64,000 nucleotides of DNA from JBBIMP01 sp037444305 (GCA_037444305.1 JBBIMP010000011.1:124001-188000), one strand, 5' to 3'; shown: positions 20,025-28,951, counted from the first letter of the stretch. Numbers and translations are program-made. Notes: generated by a model not told the origin, from the letters alone.

Positions 20025-20567
20025 TTGACTAGCCCGCGAAATCTGTATCTGCACGAAGCCGAACACCTGCGCCTGAAGTCCATCCTGACGGTGACCCAGC
20101 GGGACCTGCAGGCCGATCTCGTGCTGCTGATCGACCGTAATGGACAGCAGATCGCACGCGAGGGCCCGGCGGCCGACATCGACCTGACGGCACTGGCCTC
20201 ATTGGCTGCGGCCAACACCGCGGCAACGGAGAGCATGGCCCAGTTGATCGGGGAAGAGGACTTTTCGGTCATCTACCACCAGGGCAGGAACCGGAGCATT
20301 CACATATCGGATGTCGCGCGGAGGTTTTCTCTGGTTCTCGTTTTCGATGAATCGATCTCGCTTGGACTGGTCAGGCTGAGAGTGAAACGCGCGACAGCCT
20401 ATCTCGAGGAGGTCCTGAAAGGATTCATGCGCAAGGCGACCCCCGCCCCGGTTGCGCACAGCGAAGGCGGAAATCCCGCCTCGCCACTGCACTTTACAGA
20501 CGAGGAAATCGAGGTTCTGTTCCGATACATGAAGCCTAGAGCCCACAATTCAAGGAATGAGAGGTAA
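20025..20567 (+). CDS. mglB: MglB-like roadblock/LC7 protein, GAP for MglA
   Basis: About 180 residues. The chosen start is TTG at 20025, with GGGAG about seven bases upstream; an upstream in-frame ATG at 19848 would add 59 residues of arginine-rich, poorly protein-like sequence. The body has the roadblock fold pattern DLQADLVLLIDRNGQQIA followed by LTALASLAAANTAATESMAQLIG. MglB proteins activate GTP hydrolysis by MglA and set polarity. mglA starts three bases after the stop. Residues about 150-180 form a longer tail than in Myxococcus MglB. Confidence 0.82.
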   Translation: MTSPRNLYLHEAEHLRLKSILTVTQRDLQADLVLLIDRNGQQIAREGPAADIDLTALASLAAANTAATESMAQLIGEEDFSVIYHQGRNRSIHISDVARRFSLVLVFDESISLGLVRLRVKRATAYLEEVLKGFMRKATPAPVAHSEGGNPASPLHFTDEEIEVLFRYMKPRAHNSRNER

Positions 20568-20570
20568 GCG

Positions 20571-21158
20571 GTGACCTTCATCAATTACGTAGCACGTGAA
20601 ATCAACTGCAAGATTGTCTACTACGGGCCGGGTCTGGGAGGCAAGACGACCAATCTGCAGCACATCTATGACATCACGAATGCGGAGAACAAGGGGAAGC
20701 TCGTGTCGCTCGCCACGGAGACCGAGCGGACGCTGTTCTTCGACTTTCTCCCTCTCGACCTCGGGCAGATTCGCGGCTTGCGCACACGGTTTCATCTGTA
20801 CACGGTGCCGGGGCAGGTCTTTTACGATGCCAGCAGGAAGCTCATCCTCCGGGGAGCCGACGGCGTCGTGTTCGTGGCCGACTCCCAGGAGGAGCGGCTG
20901 GACGCCAACCTCGAGTCGCTTTCCAATCTGAGGGAGAACCTCAAGGAGCACGGCTTCGACCTGTTGAAGATTCCCTACGTGCTGCAGCTCAACAAGCGTG
21001 ATCTGCCCGGTGTTCTTCCCCCGGAAGAACTCACGCGGTGCCTGCACGTGAAAGGGGAGCCTGTGTTCGAGGCGGTGGCGACGACCGGCGAAGGAGTGCT
21101 GGAAACCCTGAAGGCTGTGGCCCGCCAGGTTTTGGTGGAGCTGCGCAAGAGCGCCTGA
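20571..21158 (+). CDS. mglA: MglA small Ras-like GTPase
   Basis: 195 residues from a GTG start. The P-loop is YYGPGLGGKTTNLQ near residue 18. The switch II region has TVPGQVFYDASRKLILRG, with the TVPGQ typical of MglA in place of the DxxG of Ras. NKRD near 143 gives guanine specificity. MglA-GTP marks the leading pole in gliding Myxococcus; in other phyla it directs polar pili or flagella. Here it is paired with its GAP gene mglB. No gliding-motor genes are visible nearby, so it may act on type IV pili or flagella encoded elsewhere. Confidence 0.96.
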   Translation: MTFINYVAREINCKIVYYGPGLGGKTTNLQHIYDITNAENKGKLVSLATETERTLFFDFLPLDLGQIRGLRTRFHLYTVPGQVFYDASRKLILRGADGVVFVADSQEERLDANLESLSNLRENLKEHGFDLLKIPYVLQLNKRDLPGVLPPEELTRCLHVKGEPVFEAVATTGEGVLETLKAVARQVLVELRKSA

Positions 21159-21265
21159 GGAGAAGGAAACCGCCGCCCTGCAACCACCCTGCCGTTCGAA
21201 GCCCGCTGCAGGCCGGCGCCCGCCGCCCGCAGGCTCAACCCTTCGGCGGTCGCCGGAGTCCCGGC

Positions 21266-21346
21266 TCAGTCCCTTTCGAAAAACTCCTCCGTAGCCCTCA
21301 TGAAGACCTCCGGCTGGTCGTGATGGACCCAGTGCCCGGCATCGGT
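21266..21346 (-). pseudogene. C-terminal scar of an alpha/beta hydrolase
   Basis: Directly after the FmdB stop codon, and in the same frame, the sequence reads TDAGHWVHHDQPEVF and then ATEEFFERD before a stop. This is the classic end of an alpha/beta hydrolase (catalytic histidine in GHWVHHDQP and the last helix). No start or earlier part of the gene exists, so a deletion seems to have joined it to the FmdB gene. Confidence 0.65.
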
Positions 21347-21568
21347 CTATTCTACGCCGCAGACTCCCCTTTGCCGGGCGTCGCAGCCCCCGCAGGGCCC
21401 CGGATCCGCGGGCGTGCGGCCCGACGACACGCTCACGGCAAAACTGGACAGCAGCCGCGTGACCTTGGAACTGCCGCATTCGCGGCACTTGACCTTCGTT
21501 TCGGCGGCGGGAACGATGGTTTCAAAACGGCTCCGGCACTGGCGGCACTCGAATTCGTATATCGGCAC
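21347..21568 (-). CDS. FmdB family zinc-ribbon protein
   Basis: 73 residues from a GTG start with GGAGG six bases upstream. MPIYEFECRQCRSRFETIV and KCRECGSSKVTRL form the two CxxC knuckles of the FmdB zinc ribbon, a family of small putative regulatory proteins. The C-terminus (GPCGGCDARQRGVC) is cysteine-rich and stops where the alpha/beta hydrolase scar begins, so its tail could be altered. It starts one base after the TerC stop. Confidence 0.85.
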   Translation of the reverse strand: MPIYEFECRQCRSRFETIVPAAETKVKCRECGSSKVTRLLSSFAVSVSSGRTPADPGPCGGCDARQRGVCGVE

Positions 21569-21569
21569 T

Positions 21570-22556
21570 TCATTCCTCCGGATCGGGTTTTTCCCCGGCC
21601 GATTCTACCAGAGGCGCGGGGGGAATTGAAGCCGCGGCCCTGCGCCTGGACTTCAGAAGCGACAGGATTATGGATCCTCCCAGGATCACCGCCACTATGG
21701 TCAGAGAGGCCACGATTGGGACCTTGTAAAGGTCTTCCACGAGCATCTTTATGCCGACGAATACCAGTACCAGGCCCAGGCCAGTTCCCAGGTATATGAA
21801 TCGGCGCATGACCGCCGCCAGCAGGAAAAACAGCGCCCTCAGGCCGAGGATGGCGCCCACGTTCGAAGTGAAGACTATGAAGGGATCCTTTGTGATCCCG
21901 AATATCGCCGGGATCGAGTCCACGGCGAAAACCACGTCGGTCGTTTCGACCGTAACCAGGACCAGCGCCAGCGGCGTCGCCATGAGCTTCCCGCCCTCGC
22001 GCACGAAGAACTTTCCGCCGCTATACGAGGGGTGCAGCGGCAGCAGCCGCTGGAAGGCGCGCACCACGGGATTGGCCTCCGGCGACACCTGGGTCTCGCC
22101 CTGCCGCATGATCTTGATGCCGGTGTAGACCAGGAAGGCCCCGAAGATGTAGAGCACCCCGTGAAAAGTGCTGATGAGAACCGCGCCGGCCAGGATGAAA
22201 GCCGCGCGCATGACGAGCGCTCCCACAACCCCCCAGAACAGCACCCGGTGATGCAGTTCCGCGGGCACGACGAAATACTGGAAGATAAGGATGAACACGA
22301 ACACGTTGTCCATGCTCAGGGCTTTTTCGATCAGATATCCCGTCAGGTATTCGAGACCCGGCTTCGGCCCGAAACCGGCATAGATCCAGTAACCGAAGGC
22401 AAGCGACAGGACCACCCAGACAATGCTCCAGATGAGCGCCTCCCGCCCGGATACTACGTGCGCCTTCCGGTGGAAGACACCGAGATCGAGCAGGAGCAGG
22501 AAGAGCACTATCAGCGTGAATATCGTCCAGAGCCAGGGTGTGCCAATGCTTTCCAT
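21570..22556 (-). CDS. TerC family integral membrane protein
   Basis: 328 residues from the ATG at 22556. About eight transmembrane helices are visible. The conserved TerC signatures SMDNVFVFILIFQYFVVP (first acidic motif) and TTDVVFAVDSIPAIFGIT (second) are both present. The family has been linked to tellurite resistance, manganese efflux and metalation of exported proteins. The terminal 25 residues are charged and cytoplasmic. A 55-base gap separates it from the phosphatase gene downstream on the plus-coordinate side. Confidence 0.93.
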   Translation of the reverse strand: MESIGTPWLWTIFTLIVLFLLLLDLGVFHRKAHVVSGREALIWSIVWVVLSLAFGYWIYAGFGPKPGLEYLTGYLIEKALSMDNVFVFILIFQYFVVPAELHHRVLFWGVVGALVMRAAFILAGAVLISTFHGVLYIFGAFLVYTGIKIMRQGETQVSPEANPVVRAFQRLLPLHPSYSGGKFFVREGGKLMATPLALVLVTVETTDVVFAVDSIPAIFGITKDPFIVFTSNVGAILGLRALFFLLAAVMRRFIYLGTGLGLVLVFVGIKMLVEDLYKVPIVASLTIVAVILGGSIILSLLKSRRRAAASIPPAPLVESAGEKPDPEE

Positions 22557-22611
22557 AGACAGCCTTTTCCGGTATGGGCACGGCCGGCGGTGCCGGCCGG
22601 GCGACATCCCC

Positions 22612-23088
22612 TTACGACGATTTTCCGAGCGACTCCGCGTACTGCTCCAGGACTGAGTAATAGGGCTGGGACGGGCGCCGCGACGTCACGTGCTCAAGGG
22701 CCTGCAACGCAGTCAGGCCCAGGGCGCGGATGGCGTACGCGGCGGCCACCGTCGGCGCGCGGTTCAAGCCGGCAGTGCAATGCAAGTAGACGCGCGCGTC
22801 CCTGCAGCCCATGATTTCCTCCAGCAAGGCCACCGCTCCGGGAAGCCCTTCCAGCAGAGCATTGCGGTCGAAGTCCGCAATCGGAAACCGGCGGAAGGCG
22901 ATTCCGGCCTCGTCATAGGCCCTGCTGATCAGGCGAAGCTGGATCCGGTAGCTGGCCAGATCCGCGTCGCTCTGGAGGTTGACGACCGCCGTGATTTCGA
23001 GGCTCTTGAGGTATGCCACATCCTCTGGCATGGGATACCCCCCCACCCAGAGGCGCTCCGGGATGATCTCGTGGCAGAGGAATATCAT
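22612..23088 (-). CDS. Dual-specificity phosphatase family protein
   Basis: 158 residues; the ATG at 23088 overlaps the sua5 stop (ATGA). The active-site loop HCTAGLNRAP places nucleophile C104 and R110 in the Cx5R pattern, and the likely general acid is D72 or D74 in ADFDRNAL. The form HCTAGxxRAP resembles plant SEX4 glucan phosphatases more than protein-tyrosine phosphatases, and glgP and pgm are encoded in the same window. No carbohydrate-binding module is attached. Protein phosphatase activity remains possible. Confidence 0.8.
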   Translation of the reverse strand: MIFLCHEIIPERLWVGGYPMPEDVAYLKSLEITAVVNLQSDADLASYRIQLRLISRAYDEAGIAFRRFPIADFDRNALLEGLPGAVALLEEIMGCRDARVYLHCTAGLNRAPTVAAAYAIRALGLTALQALEHVTSRRPSQPYYSVLEQYAESLGKSS

Positions 23089-24125
23089 CGGTCGTGTTTC
23101 TCCCCGCGGCTCCGGTCGGCAGAAGCGCCCGGGTGATCGCCCGCAGACCCCGCAGCGCACCTGCGGAGCCGGTCCATGATGGCAAGGCCCAAACCCTCCT
23201 CCGGCACCGGATGCGCAACGATCCGGTCCAAACCCAAACCGTCCAGCCGTCGAAGAGCGGCAAAGAGATTGGCGGCCGCTTCCCTCAAATTCCTCCGCTC
23301 CGAAAGAACCTCCACAGCCGTGTAGCAGCCGGGGCAGTCCGGCGGTTCGAGGGTGAGCAGTCCCACGCGTTCAGCGGGTGCGGGTACGGCTCGATCGTTC
23401 TCTTCCGGCAGGATCTCGAGCGGCGTGTGCGTGGCATAGTGACGCTCCATCTGGCCCGGCGCCTGCGGGCTCTGCTCCCGCCGGGTCTCCCAGTCCACGG
23501 CTCCGATCAGATCTTCAATCTCCGCCGGGATTACTCCTCCCGCGCGAAGAATGCACGGCCTGGACCCCGCCAGAGACAGGACGGTGGACTCTACCCCTAC
23601 CGGGCATCTTCCCCCGTCGAGGATGAGGTCGATTTGCTCCCCCAGGTTTTCCTGCACGTGACGCGCTTCGGTAGGGCTCACGTAGCCGAAGGGATTGGCG
23701 CTCGGTGCCGCGATAGCCGTGGCCGAGGCCTCGATCAGCGCCAGCGCTGCCGGGTGCGCCGGCATGCGGACCGCGACCGTATCCAGCCCCGCCGTGACGA
23801 TGGGCGGGACCGCATCGGTCTTGCGACTGACCAGAGTAAGCGGGCCCGGCCAGAATCTCTTCATAAGCAGCTGAGCTCTCGGGTCAAGGAGCTCCGCATA
23901 CCTAAGGGCGGATTCCGGCCTGGCGACGTGCACGATCAGAGGATCTATCCTGGGCCGGCGCTTGACCTCGAAGATCCGGGCCACGGCCAGGGGATTGCAG
24001 GCATCCGCGCCCAAGCCATACACGGTTTCGGTGGGGAACGCCACCAGCCCCCCGTTGCGAATTATCTCTGCGGCTTCCTCGATGGCGCCGGGAGTGGCTG
24101 CCTCAACTATGCGGCCCTGGCTCAA
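23085..24125 (-). CDS. sua5: Threonylcarbamoyl-AMP synthase, Sua5 type
   Basis: 346 residues, the length of the two-domain Sua5 form. The YrdC domain (about 10-205) has GGLVAFPTETVYGLGADA, KRRPRIDPLIVHV and SANPFGYVSPT. The C-terminal Sua5 domain (about 230-346) has the linker SPQAPGQMERHYATHTPLE in outline. It makes threonylcarbamoyl-AMP from threonine, bicarbonate and ATP for the t6A modification of ANN-decoding tRNAs. It is co-transcribed with the phosphatase gene through a four-base overlap. Confidence 0.94.
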   Translation of the reverse strand: MSQGRIVEAATPGAIEEAAEIIRNGGLVAFPTETVYGLGADACNPLAVARIFEVKRRPRIDPLIVHVARPESALRYAELLDPRAQLLMKRFWPGPLTLVSRKTDAVPPIVTAGLDTVAVRMPAHPAALALIEASATAIAAPSANPFGYVSPTEARHVQENLGEQIDLILDGGRCPVGVESTVLSLAGSRPCILRAGGVIPAEIEDLIGAVDWETRREQSPQAPGQMERHYATHTPLEILPEENDRAVPAPAERVGLLTLEPPDCPGCYTAVEVLSERRNLREAAANLFAALRRLDGLGLDRIVAHPVPEEGLGLAIMDRLRRCAAGSAGDHPGASADRSRGEKHDR

Positions 24126-24365
24126 TCTTCCTCCTGCTCGATCGGCGCCTCCTCGCGGGCGACCGGGACAGTATGCCCCTGGCCAACCCTCGAAACAATA
24201 CCCCTCAGCGCTCCGCCTTGACAGGTGTCGGGCCGGTGGCTACATTACCCGAGATTCATAGGCGCCGGCTGGGCCGCTTCCGAGGCCCGGTGATAGGCCG
24301 GCCTGGAGCGAGGGTAACTCTTGCCGAAACCCGGTCCCAAGCAAAACAAGCTTGCGGAAGATTCA

Positions 24366-24923
24366 ATGGTCCTGGACGAAAATAGCGGCCTGTATGTCCC
24401 CGCATCCCGCGAGGGGCTCGGCCGCGAACCCGCGTGGTATGCGGTATGCACCCGCAGCCGGTTCGAGAAGAAGCTCCTGGCGGAATTGAGCGACCGCTCC
24501 ATCGAGGTTTTTCTCCCAATGCGGGAGGTGCTGAGCCGGTGGAAAGACCGGCGCAAACGCATCTGGATGCCCGTCTTTGCCGGATATATTTTTGTCCACC
24601 ACGCCCATACGCCCGAAAACCGGCTCAAGGTGCTCAGCGTCCCCGGGGCGGTGCGCTTTGTCGGCTTCGGCGGGCGGGCGGTGCCCGTGCCCGAAGAGCA
24701 GATCGAGGGCGTCCGGCGGTTTTTGGAGGCCAGTCTTGCGGTCGATCCCTATCCTTACATGACAGTGGGAAGGAAGGTGGAGATTACGGCAGGTCCCCTC
24801 AAGGGGATCCGTGGCATACTGGTCAAAAAGAAAGGGCGTTTCCGCTTCGTTCTGCAGGTTGATCTCATCCGGCAGGCGGTCTCCGTTGAGATCGATGCCT
24901 CAGACGTGCAGCCCTTGTATTGA
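24366..24923 (+). CDS. UpxY-family (NusG-like) transcription antiterminator
   Basis: About 185 residues from the ATG at 24366 (GGAAG six bases upstream); a TTG at 24321 is an alternative start. The NGN domain starts PAWYAVCTRSRFEKKLL and contains FLPMREVLSRWKDRRK. The C-terminal KOW segment reads VGRKVEITAGPLKGIRGIL. UpxY/RfaH-like paralogues of NusG assist transcription of one long operon, usually for surface polysaccharide, and normally sit at its head. Here the next gene is a peptidase, so the target operon may be elsewhere or lost. Confidence 0.85.
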   Translation: MVLDENSGLYVPASREGLGREPAWYAVCTRSRFEKKLLAELSDRSIEVFLPMREVLSRWKDRRKRIWMPVFAGYIFVHHAHTPENRLKVLSVPGAVRFVGFGGRAVPVPEEQIEGVRRFLEASLAVDPYPYMTVGRKVEITAGPLKGIRGILVKKKGRFRFVLQVDLIRQAVSVEIDASDVQPLY

Positions 24924-24975
24924 CACCGTCGCGGCGGTGGCCGGGCCATAGTTGCCGGTGATGAAGGAGGGATTT

Positions 24976-26466
24976 GTGCCGCACAGCCACATTGCTCGTC
25001 TTCTCGTCCTGTTTCTCCTGCTGCCGGCGGGCGCGCAGGCGGAGGACTTCAGGCAGGACCTGATGGAACGCCGGGCCCGGGCCATGCAAATGATGGGCGC
25101 GGACACCATCATGATCCTGTGGAGCGCCCCCTACCGGACCTACTCGCGGAATATCAACTACGAATACCGGCAGGACAGCGATCTCTACTACTTCACCGGC
25201 GTCGAGCAGGATGGGACGATCCTTGTCCTCATGCCGGGCAACCCGTCCCGCCGGGAAATCCTGTTCATCAAGCGCAGGGACCCTGCCAGGGAGCATTGGC
25301 AGGGAAAAATGCTGACGCCGGAAGAAGCTGCGAGCGCAACCGGCATCGCCACCGTCTGGCTCAACAGCGAATTCGAAGCCTTCGTCGATGCCATCCTGAG
25401 CGCCAGGCCCTACGGCTTGCCGCCGGATTCCGTCTCCGCCGAATACGACGCCTTTTTCAAAGCGCTTTCCACCAATGCGGGACGTCTTTTTCTTCTCCTG
25501 GACCCGCGGCCGCGGAGCGGCGGCACGCCGGGACCCGCTTACGAGTTTTCCAACAAGGTCCGGGAACGCTTCCCGGGCATCAAAATCCAGGACGGCACCG
25601 CGATCATGCGCGACCTGCGTATGATCAAGACCGCCTATGAGCAGAAGATTCTCCGGCGGAGCGTAGAGATAGCGGCGGAGGCGCAGAAGGCGGCCATGGC
25701 CGCCGCCCGGCCCGGGATGCACGAATATCAGGTGAAGGCTGTCCTCGAATACACCTACCGGTCGATGGGCGCGATGGGCTGGAGCTATCCGCCCATCGTG
25801 GGCAGCGGGCCCAATGCCAACATCCTGCACTACGAAGGATCAGCCCGGCTGATGCAGCCGGGAGACCTGCTCCTCGTGGATGCGGCGGCCAACTACCAGT
25901 ACCTCACCGGGGACATCACGCGGACCTACCCCGTCAGCGGGACTTTCACCGCGGAACAGAAGGACGTTTACCGGATCGTACTCCGGGCCCAGGATGAAGC
26001 CCGCAAGATCGCAAAACCGGGCGCGACGCTGGGCGAGCTGCAGTCGAAGGTTGCCGCGGTGATCCGGGAGGGCCTCCTCCAACTGGGATTGATCACCGAT
26101 CCCAAGGGGGATCAATACAGGACCTGGCTCACGCACGGCACCAGCCATTTTATCGGAATGGATGTGCACGACGTAGGCAATGCTGGGAGCCCGCTCGTCC
26201 CGGGGATGGCATTCGTCATGGAGCCTGGGATCTACGTGCGCGAGGGCGCGCTCGAAAACCTTCCGAAAACACCGGAGAACGCGGCCTTCATAGAAAAAGT
26301 CCGGCCGGCATTCGAAAAGTACCGGAACATCGGAATCCGCATCGAGGATTCCTTCCTGATGACGGAAGCGGGGCTGGAGTGCCTTTCGGCCGGAGTTCCG
26401 CGCACCATCGAGGAGGTCGAGGCCTTCATGAGGTCGCGGTCCCCCATTCCCGGCCGCATCCCGTGA
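24976..26466 (+). CDS. Secreted Xaa-Pro aminopeptidase (M24B)
   Basis: About 496 residues. I choose the GTG at 24976 because AAGGAGG lies five bases before it and it gives a clean signal peptide ending near PAGAQA. The creatinase-like N-domain (about 25-180) is followed by the pita-bread catalytic domain with metal ligands in LLVDAAANYQYLTGDITRTY, THGTSHFIGMDVHDVG, VMEPGIYV and GIRIEDSFL. It removes N-terminal residues preceding proline. Export suggests extracellular or periplasmic peptide scavenging, in line with the two M14 peptidases downstream. Confidence 0.92.
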   Translation: MPHSHIARLLVLFLLLPAGAQAEDFRQDLMERRARAMQMMGADTIMILWSAPYRTYSRNINYEYRQDSDLYYFTGVEQDGTILVLMPGNPSRREILFIKRRDPAREHWQGKMLTPEEAASATGIATVWLNSEFEAFVDAILSARPYGLPPDSVSAEYDAFFKALSTNAGRLFLLLDPRPRSGGTPGPAYEFSNKVRERFPGIKIQDGTAIMRDLRMIKTAYEQKILRRSVEIAAEAQKAAMAAARPGMHEYQVKAVLEYTYRSMGAMGWSYPPIVGSGPNANILHYEGSARLMQPGDLLLVDAAANYQYLTGDITRTYPVSGTFTAEQKDVYRIVLRAQDEARKIAKPGATLGELQSKVAAVIREGLLQLGLITDPKGDQYRTWLTHGTSHFIGMDVHDVGNAGSPLVPGMAFVMEPGIYVREGALENLPKTPENAAFIEKVRPAFEKYRNIGIRIEDSFLMTEAGLECLSAGVPRTIEEVEAFMRSRSPIPGRIP

Positions 26467-26567
26467 CATTCGTAGCGCGGCGCTCTCGGTCCGGCTCTTC
26501 CCGTGTTTGTCGGCATTCTTTCGCGTCCTTGGATTCCTGCCACCCCACAATTCATGAATGATTCGGG

Positions 26568-26810
26568 CTAAAGCCGCCCGGCGATCAGCCGGGCGAGGCG
26601 GATTCCTCTGTTCCTGCCGCCGGGCACCATCCGCAGATCCAGCTCGATGCCGACATCCCCTTTGGAAAAGACAAGAATGGACGCCATCGGACCCAGCCAC
26701 GCTTCGTCGCCGATCCCCGTCAGCTTTTCGAAGCCGGAGTCCGAACCGAACAGCTGCGCGGCCATTCGAGTTGCCAGGACCGTCGTCGGACCGTCCTCCC
26801 AGCGCCCCGG
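26568..26810 (-). pseudogene. C-terminal remnant of an unidentified conserved protein
   Basis: After an in-frame stop at 26811 the frame reads 80 residues with good protein character: AAQLFGSDSGFEKLTGIGDEAWLGPM, then SILVFSKGDVGIELDLRM, then a basic end. The 'GIGDEAW..LVFSKGDVGIEL' pattern is reminiscent of C-termini of secreted proteins of unknown function. No ribosome site or plausible full start is seen, and the region follows gltS on the same strand. It could instead be a genuine small protein starting at the ATG at 26765 (65 residues). Confidence 0.4.
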
Positions 26811-26869
26811 TCAACCCCGCCGCGATGGATTGCCGTGCTACCAGGCATGGAATTGCCGGGATCGGCCTG

Positions 26870-28141
26870 TCAGGCAACCAGGTTTATGAAAAAGGTGATG
26901 ATCAGGGCGTTGGTGAAATCTATGAAGAAGGCCCCCACCATCGGCAGCACAAGGAAGGCGCGCGCCGCCGGTCCGAACTTTTCCGTGATGGCTTCCATGT
27001 TGGCCACGGCGTTCGGCGTGGCGCCCAGCGCGAAACCGCAATGCCCCCCCGCCATGACCGCGGCATCGTAGTCCCTGCCCATCACCCTGAAGGTGACGAA
27101 GTAGGCGAAGGCTGCGACCATCGAAACCTGCACCACCAGGATAATGAGCATCGGGATCGCCAGGTCCAGGAGTTCCCACAGTTTCAGCGACATCAGGGCC
27201 ATGGAGAGAAACAGGGAGAGACAGATGGTGCCGATGTCGTCCACCACCCGTTGCTCAATCCTAATCAGCTTGACGAAGTCGTCGGCGTTTCGCAGGAGGG
27301 CGGCCGCAATCATCGACCCGATGTAGGCGGGCAGCGTGATGTAGAGGCCCAGCCACTTGCTCAGGAGCGAACCGATCCACATCGCGGCGAGGATGATGGT
27401 CAGCACCTTAAGCAGGGAGTAGGAAGTAGCCGGCTTGCCCGCGGGTTCGGTGTCGATTTCGGCGTCGAGCGAGGCGTGCTCGAGAGAACTCGCCGCCTTC
27501 TCCACTGAGGGCGCTGCGCCGCCGTGACGAGGGTTGAACACCCGCAGCAGCCGCGTGGCCACCGGGCCGCCGATCAGTCCGCCGCTCACCAGTCCGAAAG
27601 TGGCCGCGGCCATGGCCAGCGCGACTCCCCCGGTGAAGGCATAGTCATCCTCCATCAGCTTGCCGAAGGCGGCTCCGGTTCCGTGTCCGCCCGTCATGGT
27701 AATGGAGCCGGCGATGAGGCCGAGGAATCCATGCACACCCAGCGCTTTGGCCAGAAGCAGCCCCACTCCGCTCTGCAGCGCCGCCAGCGCCGACGCCAGC
27801 AGCCAGAACAGGAGCACCTGAGGACCGCCCACCTTCAGCAGTCCAAGACTCGCGCCCAGGCCTATGGTGGTGAAAAACGCGATCATGAGGGGGGCCTGCA
27901 GCGCCGTGTCGAACTCGAAGGCCAGCCAACCGTTCAGCCGGAGCACCAGGGCAATCGCTGCGAAGAGAAAACCGCCGACCACGGGGGCCGGGATGTTGTA
28001 GCGGTCCAGCACGCCGACCCGGCGGCGGATCCCGTTTCCGATGAACAGGACGACGGCCGCCAGTGCGAGCGTCTGAATCATGTCCAGCTTGAGTGCGAAT
28101 TGTGCCATGTCACCCCACAGTTGTTCGAGAACCAGCATCAT
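26870..28141 (-). CDS. gltS: Sodium/glutamate symporter GltS
   Basis: 423 residues with two five-helix halves separated by a long cytoplasmic loop (about 195-245), as in GltS. Recognisable motifs are NIPAPVVGGFLFA near residue 48, GSITMTGGHGTGAAFGKLM near 145 (the first GGHGT loop) and MAGGHCGFALGATPNAVANM near 365 (the second, inverted copy). It imports glutamate with sodium across the inner membrane. Two consecutive ATG codons begin the gene. It is divergent from the PerR-like gene. Confidence 0.94.
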   Translation of the reverse strand: MMLVLEQLWGDMAQFALKLDMIQTLALAAVVLFIGNGIRRRVGVLDRYNIPAPVVGGFLFAAIALVLRLNGWLAFEFDTALQAPLMIAFFTTIGLGASLGLLKVGGPQVLLFWLLASALAALQSGVGLLLAKALGVHGFLGLIAGSITMTGGHGTGAAFGKLMEDDYAFTGGVALAMAAATFGLVSGGLIGGPVATRLLRVFNPRHGGAAPSVEKAASSLEHASLDAEIDTEPAGKPATSYSLLKVLTIILAAMWIGSLLSKWLGLYITLPAYIGSMIAAALLRNADDFVKLIRIEQRVVDDIGTICLSLFLSMALMSLKLWELLDLAIPMLIILVVQVSMVAAFAYFVTFRVMGRDYDAAVMAGGHCGFALGATPNAVANMEAITEKFGPAARAFLVLPMVGAFFIDFTNALIITFFINLVA

Positions 28142-28380
28142 TCCACATGGAGCCGTCTCCAGGCCGTGATGTGCCGGTCAGTCTACCAGCATTTCCGGAT
28201 TCTGCGAGGCGGATTCCATGAGGGAGGAAGGGAACCGGCCCGCGGTCGCGCGGCTGGAACGACAGCCACGGCGGGGTGATGCGGCCCAGATTGCGGTGAT
28301 CGGCGAAGAGGGAAAACACCTCGGAAAGCGGGCGCGGCAGCCATTGCGCAGGCGCAGACTAGATGGTAATATTTCTCATG

Positions 28381-28395
28381 TGGTAAACAATACCA
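28381..28395. promoter_or_regulatory. Perfect inverted repeat, candidate operator of the PerR-like gene
   Basis: TGGTA-AACAA-TACCA is a perfect five-base dyad 17 bases upstream of the regulator start at 28413. An additional ATGGTAATATT at 28363-28373 repeats the left arm and can also pair with the right one. The stretch is AT-rich. Fur/PerR proteins bind short AT-rich dyads, and autoregulation is common in the family. Confidence 0.45.
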
Positions 28396-28412
28396 TTAAA
28401 AATCGCGGAACG

Positions 28413-28895
28413 ATGTCCGCCCGCGAAGCACGCGACGTGGATCACTGGTGCCGCCGCTTCGAGGACAAGTGCCGCAGCCGCGGTATCCGGGTGACCTCGC
28501 AGCGACTGGCCGTCTACCGCGCCCTGGCGGAGGATCTCAGCCATCCAACGGCCGACGCGGTTTACGCGCGTCTGCGGCCCGCGATGTCCTCCCTGTCCCT
28601 GGCTACAGTCTATCGCATCCTCGAATCGCTGGAAGAGGAGGGACTCATACGCAGGGTCAGCACTACCGACGGCGTGGGCCGGTTCGACGCCAACATGTCG
28701 GTCCACCAGCACCTGTACTGCAGGCTCTGTGGGAGACTGGCGGACGTGCGGGTGCAGGAGCTTTCTGATCTTGAGTTGCCCGGGATCGGCGCCGGCGGAT
28801 TCGATGCGGAAGAACTGGACATCCGCGTGGTGGGCACGTGCAGGGAATGCCGGCCCCCTAAACGACGAAGTCTGCGGAAAAAATCCAACAATTAA
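28413..28895 (+). CDS. Fur-family regulator, PerR-like
   Basis: 160 residues from the ATG at 28413; the long upstream extension of the frame is not protein-like. The winged-helix domain includes RVTSQRLAVYRALAEDLSHPTADAVY and LSLATVYRILESLEEEGLI. Metal-site residues are HQHLYCRLCG and the C-terminal CRECRP pair, giving two CxxC motifs for structural zinc. DANMSVHQH fits the PerR-type regulatory site. The next gene is rubrerythrin, a classic PerR target, so the likely role is peroxide sensing. The last 12 residues are very basic. Confidence 0.88.
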   Translation: MSAREARDVDHWCRRFEDKCRSRGIRVTSQRLAVYRALAEDLSHPTADAVYARLRPAMSSLSLATVYRILESLEEEGLIRRVSTTDGVGRFDANMSVHQHLYCRLCGRLADVRVQELSDLELPGIGAGGFDAEELDIRVVGTCRECRPPKRRSLRKKSNN

Positions 28896-28951
28896 GCTAA
28901 TATCCAGACAACCGGGGTGCCCGACGCGCCCCAAACAGAAGGAGAACCAAT

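Noticed and set aside
28218..28412. N-terminal extension of the PerR-like regulator
   Set aside because: The extension covers the AT-rich dyad and promoter region and is not protein-like; Fur proteins start near the ATG at 28413.
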